7,180 bases of DNA. Origin: Gammaproteobacteria bacterium. GTDB taxonomy: Bacteria; Pseudomonadota; Gammaproteobacteria; Methylococcales; Methylomonadaceae. The notes beneath the pieces are model-generated. The model had not been told where the DNA came from, ran no database searches, and saw only the letters and a program-made list of their open reading frames with translations. Each line of letters opens with the position of its first letter. The stretch's first letter is position 1. A program made the translations under genes and the position numbers. This document shows positions 1-6,852 of the stretch, in pieces. The stretch spans positions 1 through 7,180 of the forward strand of contig JANEMG010000117.1 in NCBI GenBank assembly GCA_024511045.1, given 5' to 3'.

Positions 1-1348
1 CGTCACAGACCAGCAATGCCGGCGACACCGCCAGGGCCCTGGCAATGCAGATACGCTGCCGCTGGCCGCCGGAAAATTCGTGGGGGTAACGATTCAACGA
101 ATTTTCCGGCAGGCCGACCTGATCCAGCAGTTGCCGCACTTTCTGCCTGCGCTCTATGACGGTCAGTTCGGGCTGCAGAGCCCTGAGTCCCTCGGCAATG
201 ATCTCACCGATCAGCATTCTGGGATTCATCGACGAGAAGGGGTCCTGAAAAACGATCTGCATCCTGGCCCGCTCCCGCCTCAGAGCCTCGCCGTACAATT
301 GATTGAGATCCGTCCCCTGCAGCAGCACCCGGCCGCCGCTGCTGGGAATCAGGTTCAGCAGCCCCTTGCCCAGGGTGGTCTTGCCGCAGCCTGATTCGCC
401 AACCAGGGCCAGGGTCTTGCCCTGCTGCAGAGTGAAACTGACATCATCGACGGCCCGCACATGATCCACCACCCGCCTGAAAATGCCTTTGCGTATCGGA
501 TAATAGACCTTCAGGTCTTCCACCTGCAGCAGTGGCGGCTGCTCCTTTGGCGCATGTTCCAGACAGCTGTCCATGCTGGGCAGCGCCTCCAGCAGCCTGC
601 GGGTATAGGGATGCCGCGGCCGGCTGAAGAATTCCAGACTTTCCCCCGTTTCTACAATTTTGCCCTGCTGCATCACTGCCACCCGGTCCGCCATGTTGGA
701 TACCAGGGCCAGATCGTGGCTGATCAGCCACAGCGCCATGCCGGTCTGCTGCTGGACAGTCTTCAGCAATTGCAGAATTTGCGCCTGTATCGTGACATCC
801 AGCGCGGTCGTGGCTTCATCGGCAATCAGCAGATCCGGCTCACCGGCCAGGGCCATGGCGATCATGATTCTCTGGCGCTGGCCGCCGGAAAGCTGATGCG
901 GATATTCGTGATAGCGGCGCTCGGGATCCGGTATTTCCACCTGCTGCAGCAATGCCAGCGTACGTCGATACAGTTCCTCCCTGTCTAGCTGAAAGTGAAT
1001 CTCCATCACTTCCGCGATCTGCCTGCCGATGCTCATCACCGGATTCAGCGAAGTCATCGGGTCCTGGAAGATCATCGCCATGCGGCGTCCTCTGATGCGG
1101 CACAAGTCCCTTTCCGATCGGGCCAGCAGGTTGTCGCCGGAGAGCAGTACCTGCTGCGCCTGCAGGCGGGCATTGCCTGGCAGCAGGCGCATGACCGCCA
1201 GGGCGGTCATGGATTTCCCGGATCCCGACTCACCGACCAGCGCGAAGGTCTCACCGGGATGGATCTCGAAGTCGATGCCAGCGACGACATGGCCTTGCTG
1301 CGGGAAGGTCACCTGCAGATTTTTTACCGAGAGCAGGATATCAGACAT
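1..1348 (-). CDS. Peptide-type ABC importer ATPase, two fused nucleotide-binding domains (YejF/NppD-like), 3' end cut off by window edge
   Basis: This cytoplasmic ATPase powers the importer encoded upstream. The frame is open from ATG 1348 to the left edge, giving 449 visible residues. The first domain has Walker A GESGSGKS (39-46), Q-loop FQDP (94-97), signature LSGGQRQR (153-160), Walker B LLIADE (173-178) and the switch histidine H211. An HPYT motif (246-249) typical of oligopeptide ATPases follows. The second domain has Walker A GESGCGKT (317-324), Q-loop FQDP (367-370), signature FSGGQRQR (425-432) and Walker B up to LLVCD (445-449). The Walker B glutamate falls at the boundary. YejF-type proteins are about 530 residues, so roughly 80 residues are missing because of the window, not because of damage. 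Both ATP sites look intact. The start overlaps the upstream permease stop by 8 bp (ATGTCTGA), with GAGG 10 nt upstream, which suggests coupled translation. Single-domain OppD/OppF proteins are excluded by the fusion. Confidence 0.95.
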   Translation of the reverse strand, partial: MSDILLSVKNLQVTFPQQGHVVAGIDFEIHPGETFALVGESGSGKSMTALAVMRLLPGNARLQAQQVLLSGDNLLARSERDLCRIRGRRMAMIFQDPMTSLNPVMSIGRQIAEVMEIHFQLDREELYRRTLALLQQVEIPDPERRYHEYPHQLSGGQRQRIMIAMALAGEPDLLIADEATTALDVTIQAQILQLLKTVQQQTGMALWLISHDLALVSNMADRVAVMQQGKIVETGESLEFFSRPRHPYTRRLLEALPSMDSCLEHAPKEQPPLLQVEDLKVYYPIRKGIFRRVVDHVRAVDDVSFTLQQGKTLALVGESGCGKTTLGKGLLNLIPSSGGRVLLQGTDLNQLYGEALRRERARMQIVFQDPFSSMNPRMLIGEIIAEGLRALQPELTVIERRQKVRQLLDQVGLPENSLNRYPHEFSGGQRQRICIARALAVSPALLVCD

Positions 1349-2684
1349 TTTCGACACGCCTCGGATCGAAGGCATTCCTGACGGTATCGGCAAACAGGTT
1401 GGCCGCCAGGACCAGGGTGAACATAAACAGGAACGAGGCTCCCAAAGACCACCAGACCACCGGCTCGCGCGCCATTTCCAGTCGCGCGCCATTGATCATG
1501 TTGCCCCAGCTGTAGGTGGTCGGGTCGACGCCGATGTTGATATAGGACAACACCGCCTCCGCCAGCACCAGCGAGCTGAAATCCAGCACCACCGAGATCA
1601 GTACGATGTGCATGACATTGGGCAGAATATGCCGGAACAGGATCATGCCCTGGCGCACGCCCAGCGCCTGGGCCGCCTGCACGTATTCCTTCTCGCGCAG
1701 CTTCAGGGTTTCCGCACGCAGCATCCTGCACAGCCCGGTCCAGCTGGTCACCCCCAGAATCAGGCACAGAAACAACAGGCGCATGTCGGCACGCACAACG
1801 ACACTGGTATAGGCCTGTTCATTGTTCGCCATGTACACCTGCACCATCAGGATGGATGCGGCAATCAACAGGACGCTGGGGATGGAATTCAGCGTGGTAT
1901 AGACATATTGAATGACATCGTCCACCCAGCCGCGAAAAAAACCCGCCAGGATGCCGAAGAGAATGGCCATCGGCAGCATGATCATGGTGGTCAGGGTGCC
2001 AATGACCAGCCCGGTGCGAATGCTTTTGACGGTCTGATAGAAAACATCCTCGCCGACCTTGTCGGTGCCCAGAACATGATAATAACCGGACAGATCGATC
2101 AATGCATAACTGCCGCTGCTGAGCAGAAACAGCAGCAACCACACCGCCCTGGCGGCCCTGCCGGTGATCAGGGTCCGCTGCTGCTCCCGGCGCAGACTCC
2201 ACAGCAGAACGAAGAATACCGCGAACAGCCCGGCGCCTTTCAGCAGCCCCAGCGACAGTTTGACGGCGATATCCTGCAGCTTTTCCGACGCCGGGTCCTG
2301 CAGATGCCTGCCGCCATAGACCAGCCTGGGATAGCCCCAGCTTTGCTGTCCAGATTCGGAAATCATCAGTTCCTTGTTGTACAGATAGGCGGAAAAGGGC
2401 GCCGAATAGGTTTTTTCCTGATGTTCCCGCAGCGGCGTCGCCCAGTAATCCAGCACGCTGATGATTTCGTTGCTTTTACCGGATGCCTTGAAATGAATCG
2501 AATCCAGCAGGCCGATGATGACGAAGAACAGCAGCACCACCAGCGACAGCATGCCGATCACGCTGCCGGTGACTTTCCGCCAGGGGCGGCGCAGATGCTC
2601 TTGCCCGCGCATGTACAGCCCCAGGCCGGTGACCATAACGACCAGCAAATAAATCAGTCCATCTGTCCATAATACGACCATCAT
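1341..2684 (-). CDS. ABC importer permease, DppC/YejE-like, with extra membrane helices (447 aa)
   Basis: This is the second inner-membrane pore subunit of the importer. The C-terminal half is a standard MetI-like permease domain. It has the DppC-type entry motif GTDKVGEDV (206-214), membrane helices near 224-249, 266-285, 302-318, 358-382 and 410-432, and an EAA coupling loop at 333-357 (EYVQAAQALG, then HILPN) that docks on the ATPase. The N-terminal part is unusual: helices near 8-24 and 40-61, a hydrophilic stretch of about 80 residues that should be periplasmic, then helices near 144-163 and 178-197. Positive residues at 26-37 and 165-176 fit a nine-helix, N-outside, C-inside topology. 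Family members usually have about six helices and 300-340 residues. The gene starts 9 nt after the preceding stop. GGAG lies 4 nt before ATG 2684 and 7 nt before a second ATG at 2681, which is better spaced and would give 446 residues. Confidence 0.94.
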   Translation of the reverse strand: MMVVLWTDGLIYLLVVMVTGLGLYMRGQEHLRRPWRKVTGSVIGMLSLVVLLFFVIIGLLDSIHFKASGKSNEIISVLDYWATPLREHQEKTYSAPFSAYLYNKELMISESGQQSWGYPRLVYGGRHLQDPASEKLQDIAVKLSLGLLKGAGLFAVFFVLLWSLRREQQRTLITGRAARAVWLLLFLLSSGSYALIDLSGYYHVLGTDKVGEDVFYQTVKSIRTGLVIGTLTTMIMLPMAILFGILAGFFRGWVDDVIQYVYTTLNSIPSVLLIAASILMVQVYMANNEQAYTSVVVRADMRLLFLCLILGVTSWTGLCRMLRAETLKLREKEYVQAAQALGVRQGMILFRHILPNVMHIVLISVVLDFSSLVLAEAVLSYINIGVDPTTYSWGNMINGARLEMAREPVVWWSLGASFLFMFTLVLAANLFADTVRNAFDPRRVENV

Positions 2685-2693
2685 CGTGCTCCG

Positions 2694-3671
2694 TCAGGAA
2701 AGCCGCACGCGCGGGTCGACCAGGGTATAGGAAATATCCGTCAGCAGCAGTCCCAGTATGTACAGCACGGAGCCGAGAAACACCATCGCCCTGACGATGG
2801 CGAAGTCCTGACGGTTTATCGCATCGATGGTATAACTGCCCAGGCCGGGGATGCTGAAGAAGGATTCCAGAATCAGGCTGCCCATGAACAACAACGGCAG
2901 AATCACCACCACGCCGGTCAGAATCGGGATCATGGCATTGCCCAGGACGTGGCTGAACAGGCTGCGGATTTCCGAAAGCCCCTTGGCACGGGCGGTGCGC
3001 ACATAGTCCTGCTCCACTTCCTCCAGAAACAGCGCCCGGTACCACCGGGCCCCGGAACCGATGCCGGAGACGACGCTGATCAGCACCGGCAAAATCAGAA
3101 ACTTGATCGCGTTCAGGCCATCGTCGTACCCGGAAATCGGCACCAGTTTCAACAGTTTGCCGATCAGGAACTGGCCGCCGATGATATAGAACAGCGATGA
3201 AACGGACATCAGGATCACGCACAGTACGATACCGCCGACTTCCAGATAGCTGTTGCGGAACAGCACCATCAGCAGCGCGGCACTGATATTGACCAGCAGG
3301 CCCACGAGCAGGGACGGCAGCGCCAGGGCCAGACTGGGCCACATACGCTGCTTGATGTCCGCGCCGATATTGCGTCCGCTGTCGGAGATGCCGAAATCGA
3401 ACAGGAACAGACCGACCGACTTCTGGAAGAAAATGGTTTCGGTCATGCGCTCGCTGCCCCGTTCCTGCGCATTCCACAACAGCGGCAGATCGTAGCCGCG
3501 CTGCCGCTTCCAGTTCTGTACCGCCTGTTCGGTGACGTATTTCTGCCCGAGCTGCATGCGCGCCATGTCGTCAGGACTGTTGACGATGAAGAACAGCACG
3601 AAGGTCAGCACATTGACGCCGATCAGAAGAGGCACGGCATACAACAAACGGCGGATGATATACTGGATCAT
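2694..3671 (-). CDS. ABC importer permease, DppB/YejB-like (325 aa)
   Basis: This is the first inner-membrane pore subunit. It begins with the N-terminal helix typical of DppB/OppB/YejB (MIQYIIRRLL, helix about 9-31). A hydrophilic periplasmic segment of about 80 residues follows, then helices near 115-137, 146-169, 190-206, 247-269 and 292-312. The EAA coupling loop is at about 222-249 (DYVRTARAKG, then HVLGNAM). The C-terminus TDISYTLVDPR (311-321) is a hallmark of the family, whose members usually have about 305-365 residues. I chose ATG 3671 because it overlaps the binding-protein stop by 4 bp (ATGA), has AGGGAG 8 nt upstream (3680-3685), and starts the family's usual N-terminus. The frame stays open further upstream to about 4130, but that part lies inside the binding-protein gene in another frame and is not permease-like. 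It should pair with the second permease encoded just downstream to form the heterodimeric channel. Confidence 0.95.
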   Translation of the reverse strand: MIQYIIRRLLYAVPLLIGVNVLTFVLFFIVNSPDDMARMQLGQKYVTEQAVQNWKRQRGYDLPLLWNAQERGSERMTETIFFQKSVGLFLFDFGISDSGRNIGADIKQRMWPSLALALPSLLVGLLVNISAALLMVLFRNSYLEVGGIVLCVILMSVSSLFYIIGGQFLIGKLLKLVPISGYDDGLNAIKFLILPVLISVVSGIGSGARWYRALFLEEVEQDYVRTARAKGLSEIRSLFSHVLGNAMIPILTGVVVILPLLFMGSLILESFFSIPGLGSYTIDAINRQDFAIVRAMVFLGSVLYILGLLLTDISYTLVDPRVRLS

Positions 3672-5821
3672 ACGATGGTCTCCCTGCTGCGTCGCCGATA
3701 GGCGTTGATTGCCGGCACCAGTGCCAGGACAAACAGCGCCAGCAGCACCAGCAAAGGCCAGAAAACCGGCTGGTTCCACTGGGCACGCCTGGCATTGCGC
3801 TGCCGGACATCGATCTTGCTGTATTTGAGCGAATTGTTGGCCATTAAATTGGGTTTCAGGTTGCCATACCAGCTGTGATGCAGGGAAAAACTTTTCGGAT
3901 GAAAGCCAAACAGCCAGGGCGCATCGTGGCGCACGATTTCCTGCATCTGCTGGATGATTCGCCAGCGTTCCGGGCCATTGTCCATATTGCGCATCTTCTC
4001 GAACAACCGGTCGAATTGCGCATTCTGGTAATTGACGGCATTCTCGCCGCCATGGGCGACCTTGGCATTGGGGCCGTACAGCAGAAAGAACAGATTTTCC
4101 GGATCGGGGTAATCGGCATTCCAGCCCCAAGTGAAAATCTGCGCATTCCCGGAACGCATTTTCTGTTGAAAACGGTTGTAGTCCGTGCTGCGGATGACCA
4201 GCTGGATACCCAGTTTGGCGAACTGCTTGCGATACCAGTTCAGATTGGCGCGGCCGTCCGGGCCGGTGGCCGTGGTGTCCAGATAGAGAATCAACGCCTC
4301 ACCGGTGGCTGGATCGATGCCTTCCGGATAGCCGGCGGCGGCCAGCAGTTTTTTCGCTTCGGCGATGGCCTTGCGCTGCATGCGGCCATTTTGCCAGTTA
4401 TAGACATAGGGGTTGATCCCCTCTTTCCCCTCGACTGAGCCATAGATGCCCGGCGGCAGCAGCCCCTGTGCAGCGACGCCGCGGCCGTTCATGAAGATGG
4501 AGATGTATTCCTCATAGTCCACGGCAATGGCGATGGCCTGGCGCAGTTTGCGGGCCCTTTCGCTGGCGCCGCCAACCACAGGGTCGAGCATGTTGAAGCC
4601 CATGTAGAAAATGGAGCTGGTCACCGCGGTCTGCAGCCGGATGCCTTTCTCGCGCATCGCGGGCGTCAGCTGCACGCCGCCTTCGCCGGTAAACTGTATG
4701 GCCTGATCGAAACTGTCCGAGGCAATGCCCGAGGCATCGTAGTAGCCCTGCAGAAACTTGTTCCAGTAGGGTATGGTCTCCTTTTCCAGCACGTAGACCA
4801 CCTTGTCGATGAATGGCAGCCGCCTGCCGGCATCGTCCAGCAACCCCCGCTGCCGATCTTCCGGCTCGCCCTCCGTCGGGTAGTATTCCGCATGAAAATT
4901 GGGATTCCTGACCAGCATCATGCGCCGATTGGGATTGTTTTCCGTGAGCATGTAGGGGCCGCTGCCCAGCGGATACCAGTCCAGGGAAATGTTCTTCTCC
5001 TGCAGGCCTTTCTGGGCATAGAAGACATCCGCCTCCCAGGGCATCGGTGCAAAAAAGGGCATGGCCAGCCAATACTGAAATTGCGGGTACTTGCCCTTGA
5101 CGCGTATACGATACCGGTAACGACCCTGGGCCGTCACACCGGCAATGGCGATTTTCCGCAAATCGGCATTCTGCTGCCGGCCAAGCTGTTCGGCCAAATC
5201 AGCCAGGCCGACGATATGCTCTTTCATCAGTTCGGCGATGGGGGAATGGTTGCGGGGATCGGCCAGGCGCTTGATCTGATAGACGTAGTCTTCGGCAAGC
5301 ACTTCCCGCGTTCCGGTACGGGTAAAATCGGCCAGCCGGCTGATATCCTCCAGTTGTTCCTCCATCAGCCGATGATACAGGAAATCGCCATCGCTGCCGC
5401 GTGCCAGGGCCGGATGCGGTTGATAGTGCATGCCCTGCTGAATGTCGATGACATAATCAGTGAAAGCGATTTGCTCGACAGCGGCATCACCGGCCAGTTC
5501 CCCCCCCTGCGCATCCAGATACTGCAGCTGCGGCATATGCACGGCAGTCAATGGCACCAGCGTATAGGGGCGCTTGAGGTAATGGTACTGGTAGGGCGGC
5601 TCGTAGATCTGCCCGATCAGGGCATATTCATTGGCGCTGTAGGATACCGCGGGATCCAGATGCTTGGGACGTTCGGCAAAGGAAGTATAGAGAATGGACG
5701 CATTCGCCCAGCTCTCGGGATAGGGATTGTTCAGTGCCTGGTCGCTGCAGCCGCTCAGGACCAGGCCAAGCAGGCAGATCAACTGTGATGACAGTTTGCT
5801 CAATTTTATTCCATTATCCAT
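3668..5821 (-). CDS. Family 5 extracellular solute-binding lipoprotein with C-terminal membrane helix (717 aa)
   Basis: This protein captures a peptide or peptide-like ligand outside the inner membrane and hands it to the two permeases. The N-terminus is a lipoprotein signal with a hydrophobic core about 13-23 and lipobox LSGC, putting the acylated cysteine at 25. The next residue is Ser, not the Asp that retains lipoproteins in the inner membrane of enterobacteria. The body carries SBP_bac_5 hallmarks: LDPAVSYSANEYALIGQIYEPP (split here as LDPA at 55-58 and IYEPP at 72-76), an AEDYVYQIKRLADP segment (176-189), LGSGPYML (285-292), and WGWNADYPDPENLFFLLYG (565-583). Unusually, residues about 686-706 form a hydrophobic helix followed by RRRSR. 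At 717 residues it is longer than typical DppA (about 535) or YejA (about 600). ATG 5821 has no clear ribosome site. TTG 5803 (codon 7), with GGA upstream, is an alternative. A run of eight G lies at codons 105-108. Confidence 0.93.
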   Translation of the reverse strand: MDNGIKLSKLSSQLICLLGLVLSGCSDQALNNPYPESWANASILYTSFAERPKHLDPAVSYSANEYALIGQIYEPPYQYHYLKRPYTLVPLTAVHMPQLQYLDAQGGELAGDAAVEQIAFTDYVIDIQQGMHYQPHPALARGSDGDFLYHRLMEEQLEDISRLADFTRTGTREVLAEDYVYQIKRLADPRNHSPIAELMKEHIVGLADLAEQLGRQQNADLRKIAIAGVTAQGRYRYRIRVKGKYPQFQYWLAMPFFAPMPWEADVFYAQKGLQEKNISLDWYPLGSGPYMLTENNPNRRMMLVRNPNFHAEYYPTEGEPEDRQRGLLDDAGRRLPFIDKVVYVLEKETIPYWNKFLQGYYDASGIASDSFDQAIQFTGEGGVQLTPAMREKGIRLQTAVTSSIFYMGFNMLDPVVGGASERARKLRQAIAIAVDYEEYISIFMNGRGVAAQGLLPPGIYGSVEGKEGINPYVYNWQNGRMQRKAIAEAKKLLAAAGYPEGIDPATGEALILYLDTTATGPDGRANLNWYRKQFAKLGIQLVIRSTDYNRFQQKMRSGNAQIFTWGWNADYPDPENLFFLLYGPNAKVAHGGENAVNYQNAQFDRLFEKMRNMDNGPERWRIIQQMQEIVRHDAPWLFGFHPKSFSLHHSWYGNLKPNLMANNSLKYSKIDVRQRNARRAQWNQPVFWPLLVLLALFVLALVPAINAYRRRSRETIV

Positions 5822-5868
5822 ACAGGCAAGGGCAGCGGCATGACTCGATCCGGTCAGCCGCCCAGCGA

Positions 5869-5931
5869 CAGTATTTCCAAACCCCGTCCCACGGGCAGGG
5901 TGGCGAGTGTTTCCGGCAACGAAAAATACTG
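5869..5931 (-). other. Self-complementary 5' leader segment of the importer mRNA
   Basis: Two 8-base arms, CAGTATTT at 5869-5876 and AAATACTG at 5924-5931, are perfect inverted copies 47 nt apart. One arm begins where the predicted importer transcript starts. Inside them CCCGT (5883-5887) and ACGGG (5891-5895) form a strong 3-nt-loop hairpin, with ACCC/GGGT (5881-5884 and 5898-5901) as an alternative outer pairing. The leader RNA could therefore fold into a stem closed at its very 5' end. It matches no riboswitch class I recognise. The arms could instead be protein-binding sites or chance. Confidence 0.35.
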
Positions 5932-5958
5932 GACATCATTATAAGGCTAATAGATACT
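5930..5958 (+). promoter_or_regulatory. Candidate sigma-70 promoter for fabI
   Basis: TGGACA at 5930-5935 matches the -35 consensus at five of six bases. GATACT at 5953-5958, after a 17-nt spacer, matches the -10 consensus at four of six. Transcription would begin near 5965, giving a leader of about 30 nt. It is weaker than the opposing importer promoter and shares most of its DNA with it. No better plus-strand pair was found in the spacer, but promoters read by eye are uncertain. Confidence 0.4.
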
Positions 5959-5965
5959 TGGTCAA
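5938..5965 (-). promoter_or_regulatory. Sigma-70 promoter for the importer operon
   Basis: Read on the minus strand, TTGACC (5965..5960) and TATAAT (5943..5938) are separated by 16 nt. The -10 box is a perfect consensus and the -35 box matches five of six bases. Transcription should start near A at 5930, leaving a leader of about 109 nt before ATG 5821. No comparable promoter is visible closer to the start codon. The boxes are read directly; promoter activity is inferred. Confidence 0.72.
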
Positions 5966-5978
5966 TTCTATTAACCAA
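5958..5978. repeat. Short inverted repeat across the divergent promoters, possible operator
   Basis: TTGGT (5958-5962) and ACCAA (5974-5978) are inverted copies separated by 11 nt. The left arm touches the end of the candidate fabI -10 box and overlaps the importer -35 box, so a bound regulator could affect both genes. A TGGTC half-site recalls FadR-type sites, but the symmetric half does not match that consensus, so I make no assignment. With 5-bp arms, chance is possible. Confidence 0.3.
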
Positions 5979-5983
5979 ATACC

Positions 5984-5988
5984 AGGAG
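5984..5988 (+). promoter_or_regulatory. fabI ribosome binding site
   Basis: AGGAG lies 6 nt before ATG 5995. It settles the fabI start, because the same frame remains open upstream to 5734. The upstream codons lie in the divergent spacer and antisense to the binding-protein gene. Confidence 0.9.
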
Positions 5989-5994
5989 AAAACG

Positions 5995-6777
5995 ATGGGA
6001 TTTATGCAAGGCAAACGCGTCCTGATTGTTGGCTTGGCCAGCAACCGTTCAATTGCTTGGGGTATCGCGCAGGCGATGCACAGAGAAGGTGCGGAATTGG
6101 CATTCACTTATCAGAATGAAAAGCTGCAGGGCCGTGTCGAAAAAATGGCCGCGGAATGCGATTCCAATATCACCACCGCCTGCGATGTCAGCAGCGATGA
6201 ACAGATCAGCAGCGTGTTCGATACCCTTGCCCAGCATTGGGATGGACTGGACTGTATCGTGCATTCCGTCGCCTATGCCCCCCGGGATGCCCTGGATGGC
6301 AATTACGTGGATGCCGTGAATCGGGAAAACTTCAGAATCGCCCACGACATCAGTTCCTACAGCTTCACTGCCTTGGCAAAGGCCGGCAAGGCGATGATGG
6401 CAGGCCGCAATGGCTCCCTGTTGACGTTGAGCTATCTCGGTGCGGAACGCGTCATTCCCAATTACAATGTCATGGGTGTGGCCAAAGCCAGCCTGGACGC
6501 CAATGTGCGTTATATGGCGGCCGCCCTGGGTCCTGAGGGAACCCGGGTCAATGCCGTCTCGGCAGGCCCGATCAGAACCCTGGCCGCGTCCGGCATCAAC
6601 GATTTCAAGTCCATGCTCAGCAAGGCTGCCGATGCCGCACCGCTGCGCAAGAACGTGTCGATCGACGAAGTCGGCAATACCGCCGCCTTTTTATGCTCCG
6701 ATCTCGCTTCCGGAATCACCGGCGAAATCGTCTTCGTCGATGCCGGCTACAACATCACCGGGCTGGCCAGCACCTGA
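5995..6777 (+). CDS. fabI: Enoyl-[acyl-carrier-protein] reductase (NADH), FabI (260 aa)
   Basis: FabI reduces trans-2-enoyl-ACP to acyl-ACP, the last step of each elongation cycle in cytoplasmic type II fatty acid synthesis. It is the target of triclosan, diazaborines and, in some species, isoniazid-like drugs. The protein is a full-length short-chain dehydrogenase-type fold. The start MGFMQGKR and the nucleotide-binding segment GLASNRSIAWGIA (13-25) fit the family, as does CDVS (63-66). The active site is SYLGAER (146-152) followed by NYNVMGVAK (156-164), giving Y147, Y157 and K164 (E. coli Y146, Y156, K163, shifted by one inserted residue near 135-140). SAGPIRTLAASGI (189-201) is the substrate-loop signature. 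Length matches E. coli FabI (262). Residues 93-94 are Ala-Tyr where E. coli has Gly-Phe. The gene is monocistronic as far as visible, with its own ribosome site and a strong terminator, divergent from the importer operon. FabV and FabK are unrelated folds and are excluded. Confidence 0.97.
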   Translation: MGFMQGKRVLIVGLASNRSIAWGIAQAMHREGAELAFTYQNEKLQGRVEKMAAECDSNITTACDVSSDEQISSVFDTLAQHWDGLDCIVHSVAYAPRDALDGNYVDAVNRENFRIAHDISSYSFTALAKAGKAMMAGRNGSLLTLSYLGAERVIPNYNVMGVAKASLDANVRYMAAALGPEGTRVNAVSAGPIRTLAASGINDFKSMLSKAADAAPLRKNVSIDEVGNTAAFLCSDLASGITGEIVFVDAGYNITGLAST

Positions 6778-6802
6778 TCCCGACCAGTACGGCGACATCA
6801 CG

Positions 6803-6828
6803 GAAAAAGGGGCGCGCGCCCCTTTTTC
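6803..6828 (+). terminator. Rho-independent terminator of fabI
   Basis: A perfect palindrome of 26 bp begins 26 nt after the fabI stop. Its core is GGGGCGCGCGCCCC (6809-6822), flanked by A5 on the left and T5 on the right. The GC-rich stem followed by a T tract is a classic intrinsic terminator. The symmetry means it could also stop transcripts arriving on the minus strand from beyond the window. Confidence 0.93.
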
Positions 6829-6852
6829 ATTTCCAGTTTCAGACACTCAACT

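Noticed and set aside
1935..1941. A7 run as a possible frameshift site in the second permease
   Set aside because: The permease frame continues normally through it and no alternative product is suggested.
1029..2672. 547-codon open frame on the plus strand
   Set aside because: It lies antisense to the second permease and the ATPase start. Its product is rich in His and Gln with no recognisable domain, as expected for a shadow of GC-biased codons. The minus-strand product is a clear permease.
2476..3477. 333-codon minus-strand open frame
   Set aside because: It overlaps both permease genes in a shifted frame and has low-complexity, Arg- and Gly-rich sequence without membrane helices.
3672..4130. 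Upstream extension of the first permease frame
   Set aside because: The extra codons overlap the binding-protein gene in another frame and show no family similarity. The 4-bp ATGA overlap gives the natural start.
4892..5788. 298-codon plus-strand open frame
   Set aside because: It is antisense to the binding-protein gene, with no visible domain or ribosome site.
5734..5994. Upstream extension of the fabI frame by 87 codons
   Set aside because: The extension runs antisense through the binding-protein signal peptide and the promoter region. FabI begins canonically at MGFMQGKR with a good ribosome site.
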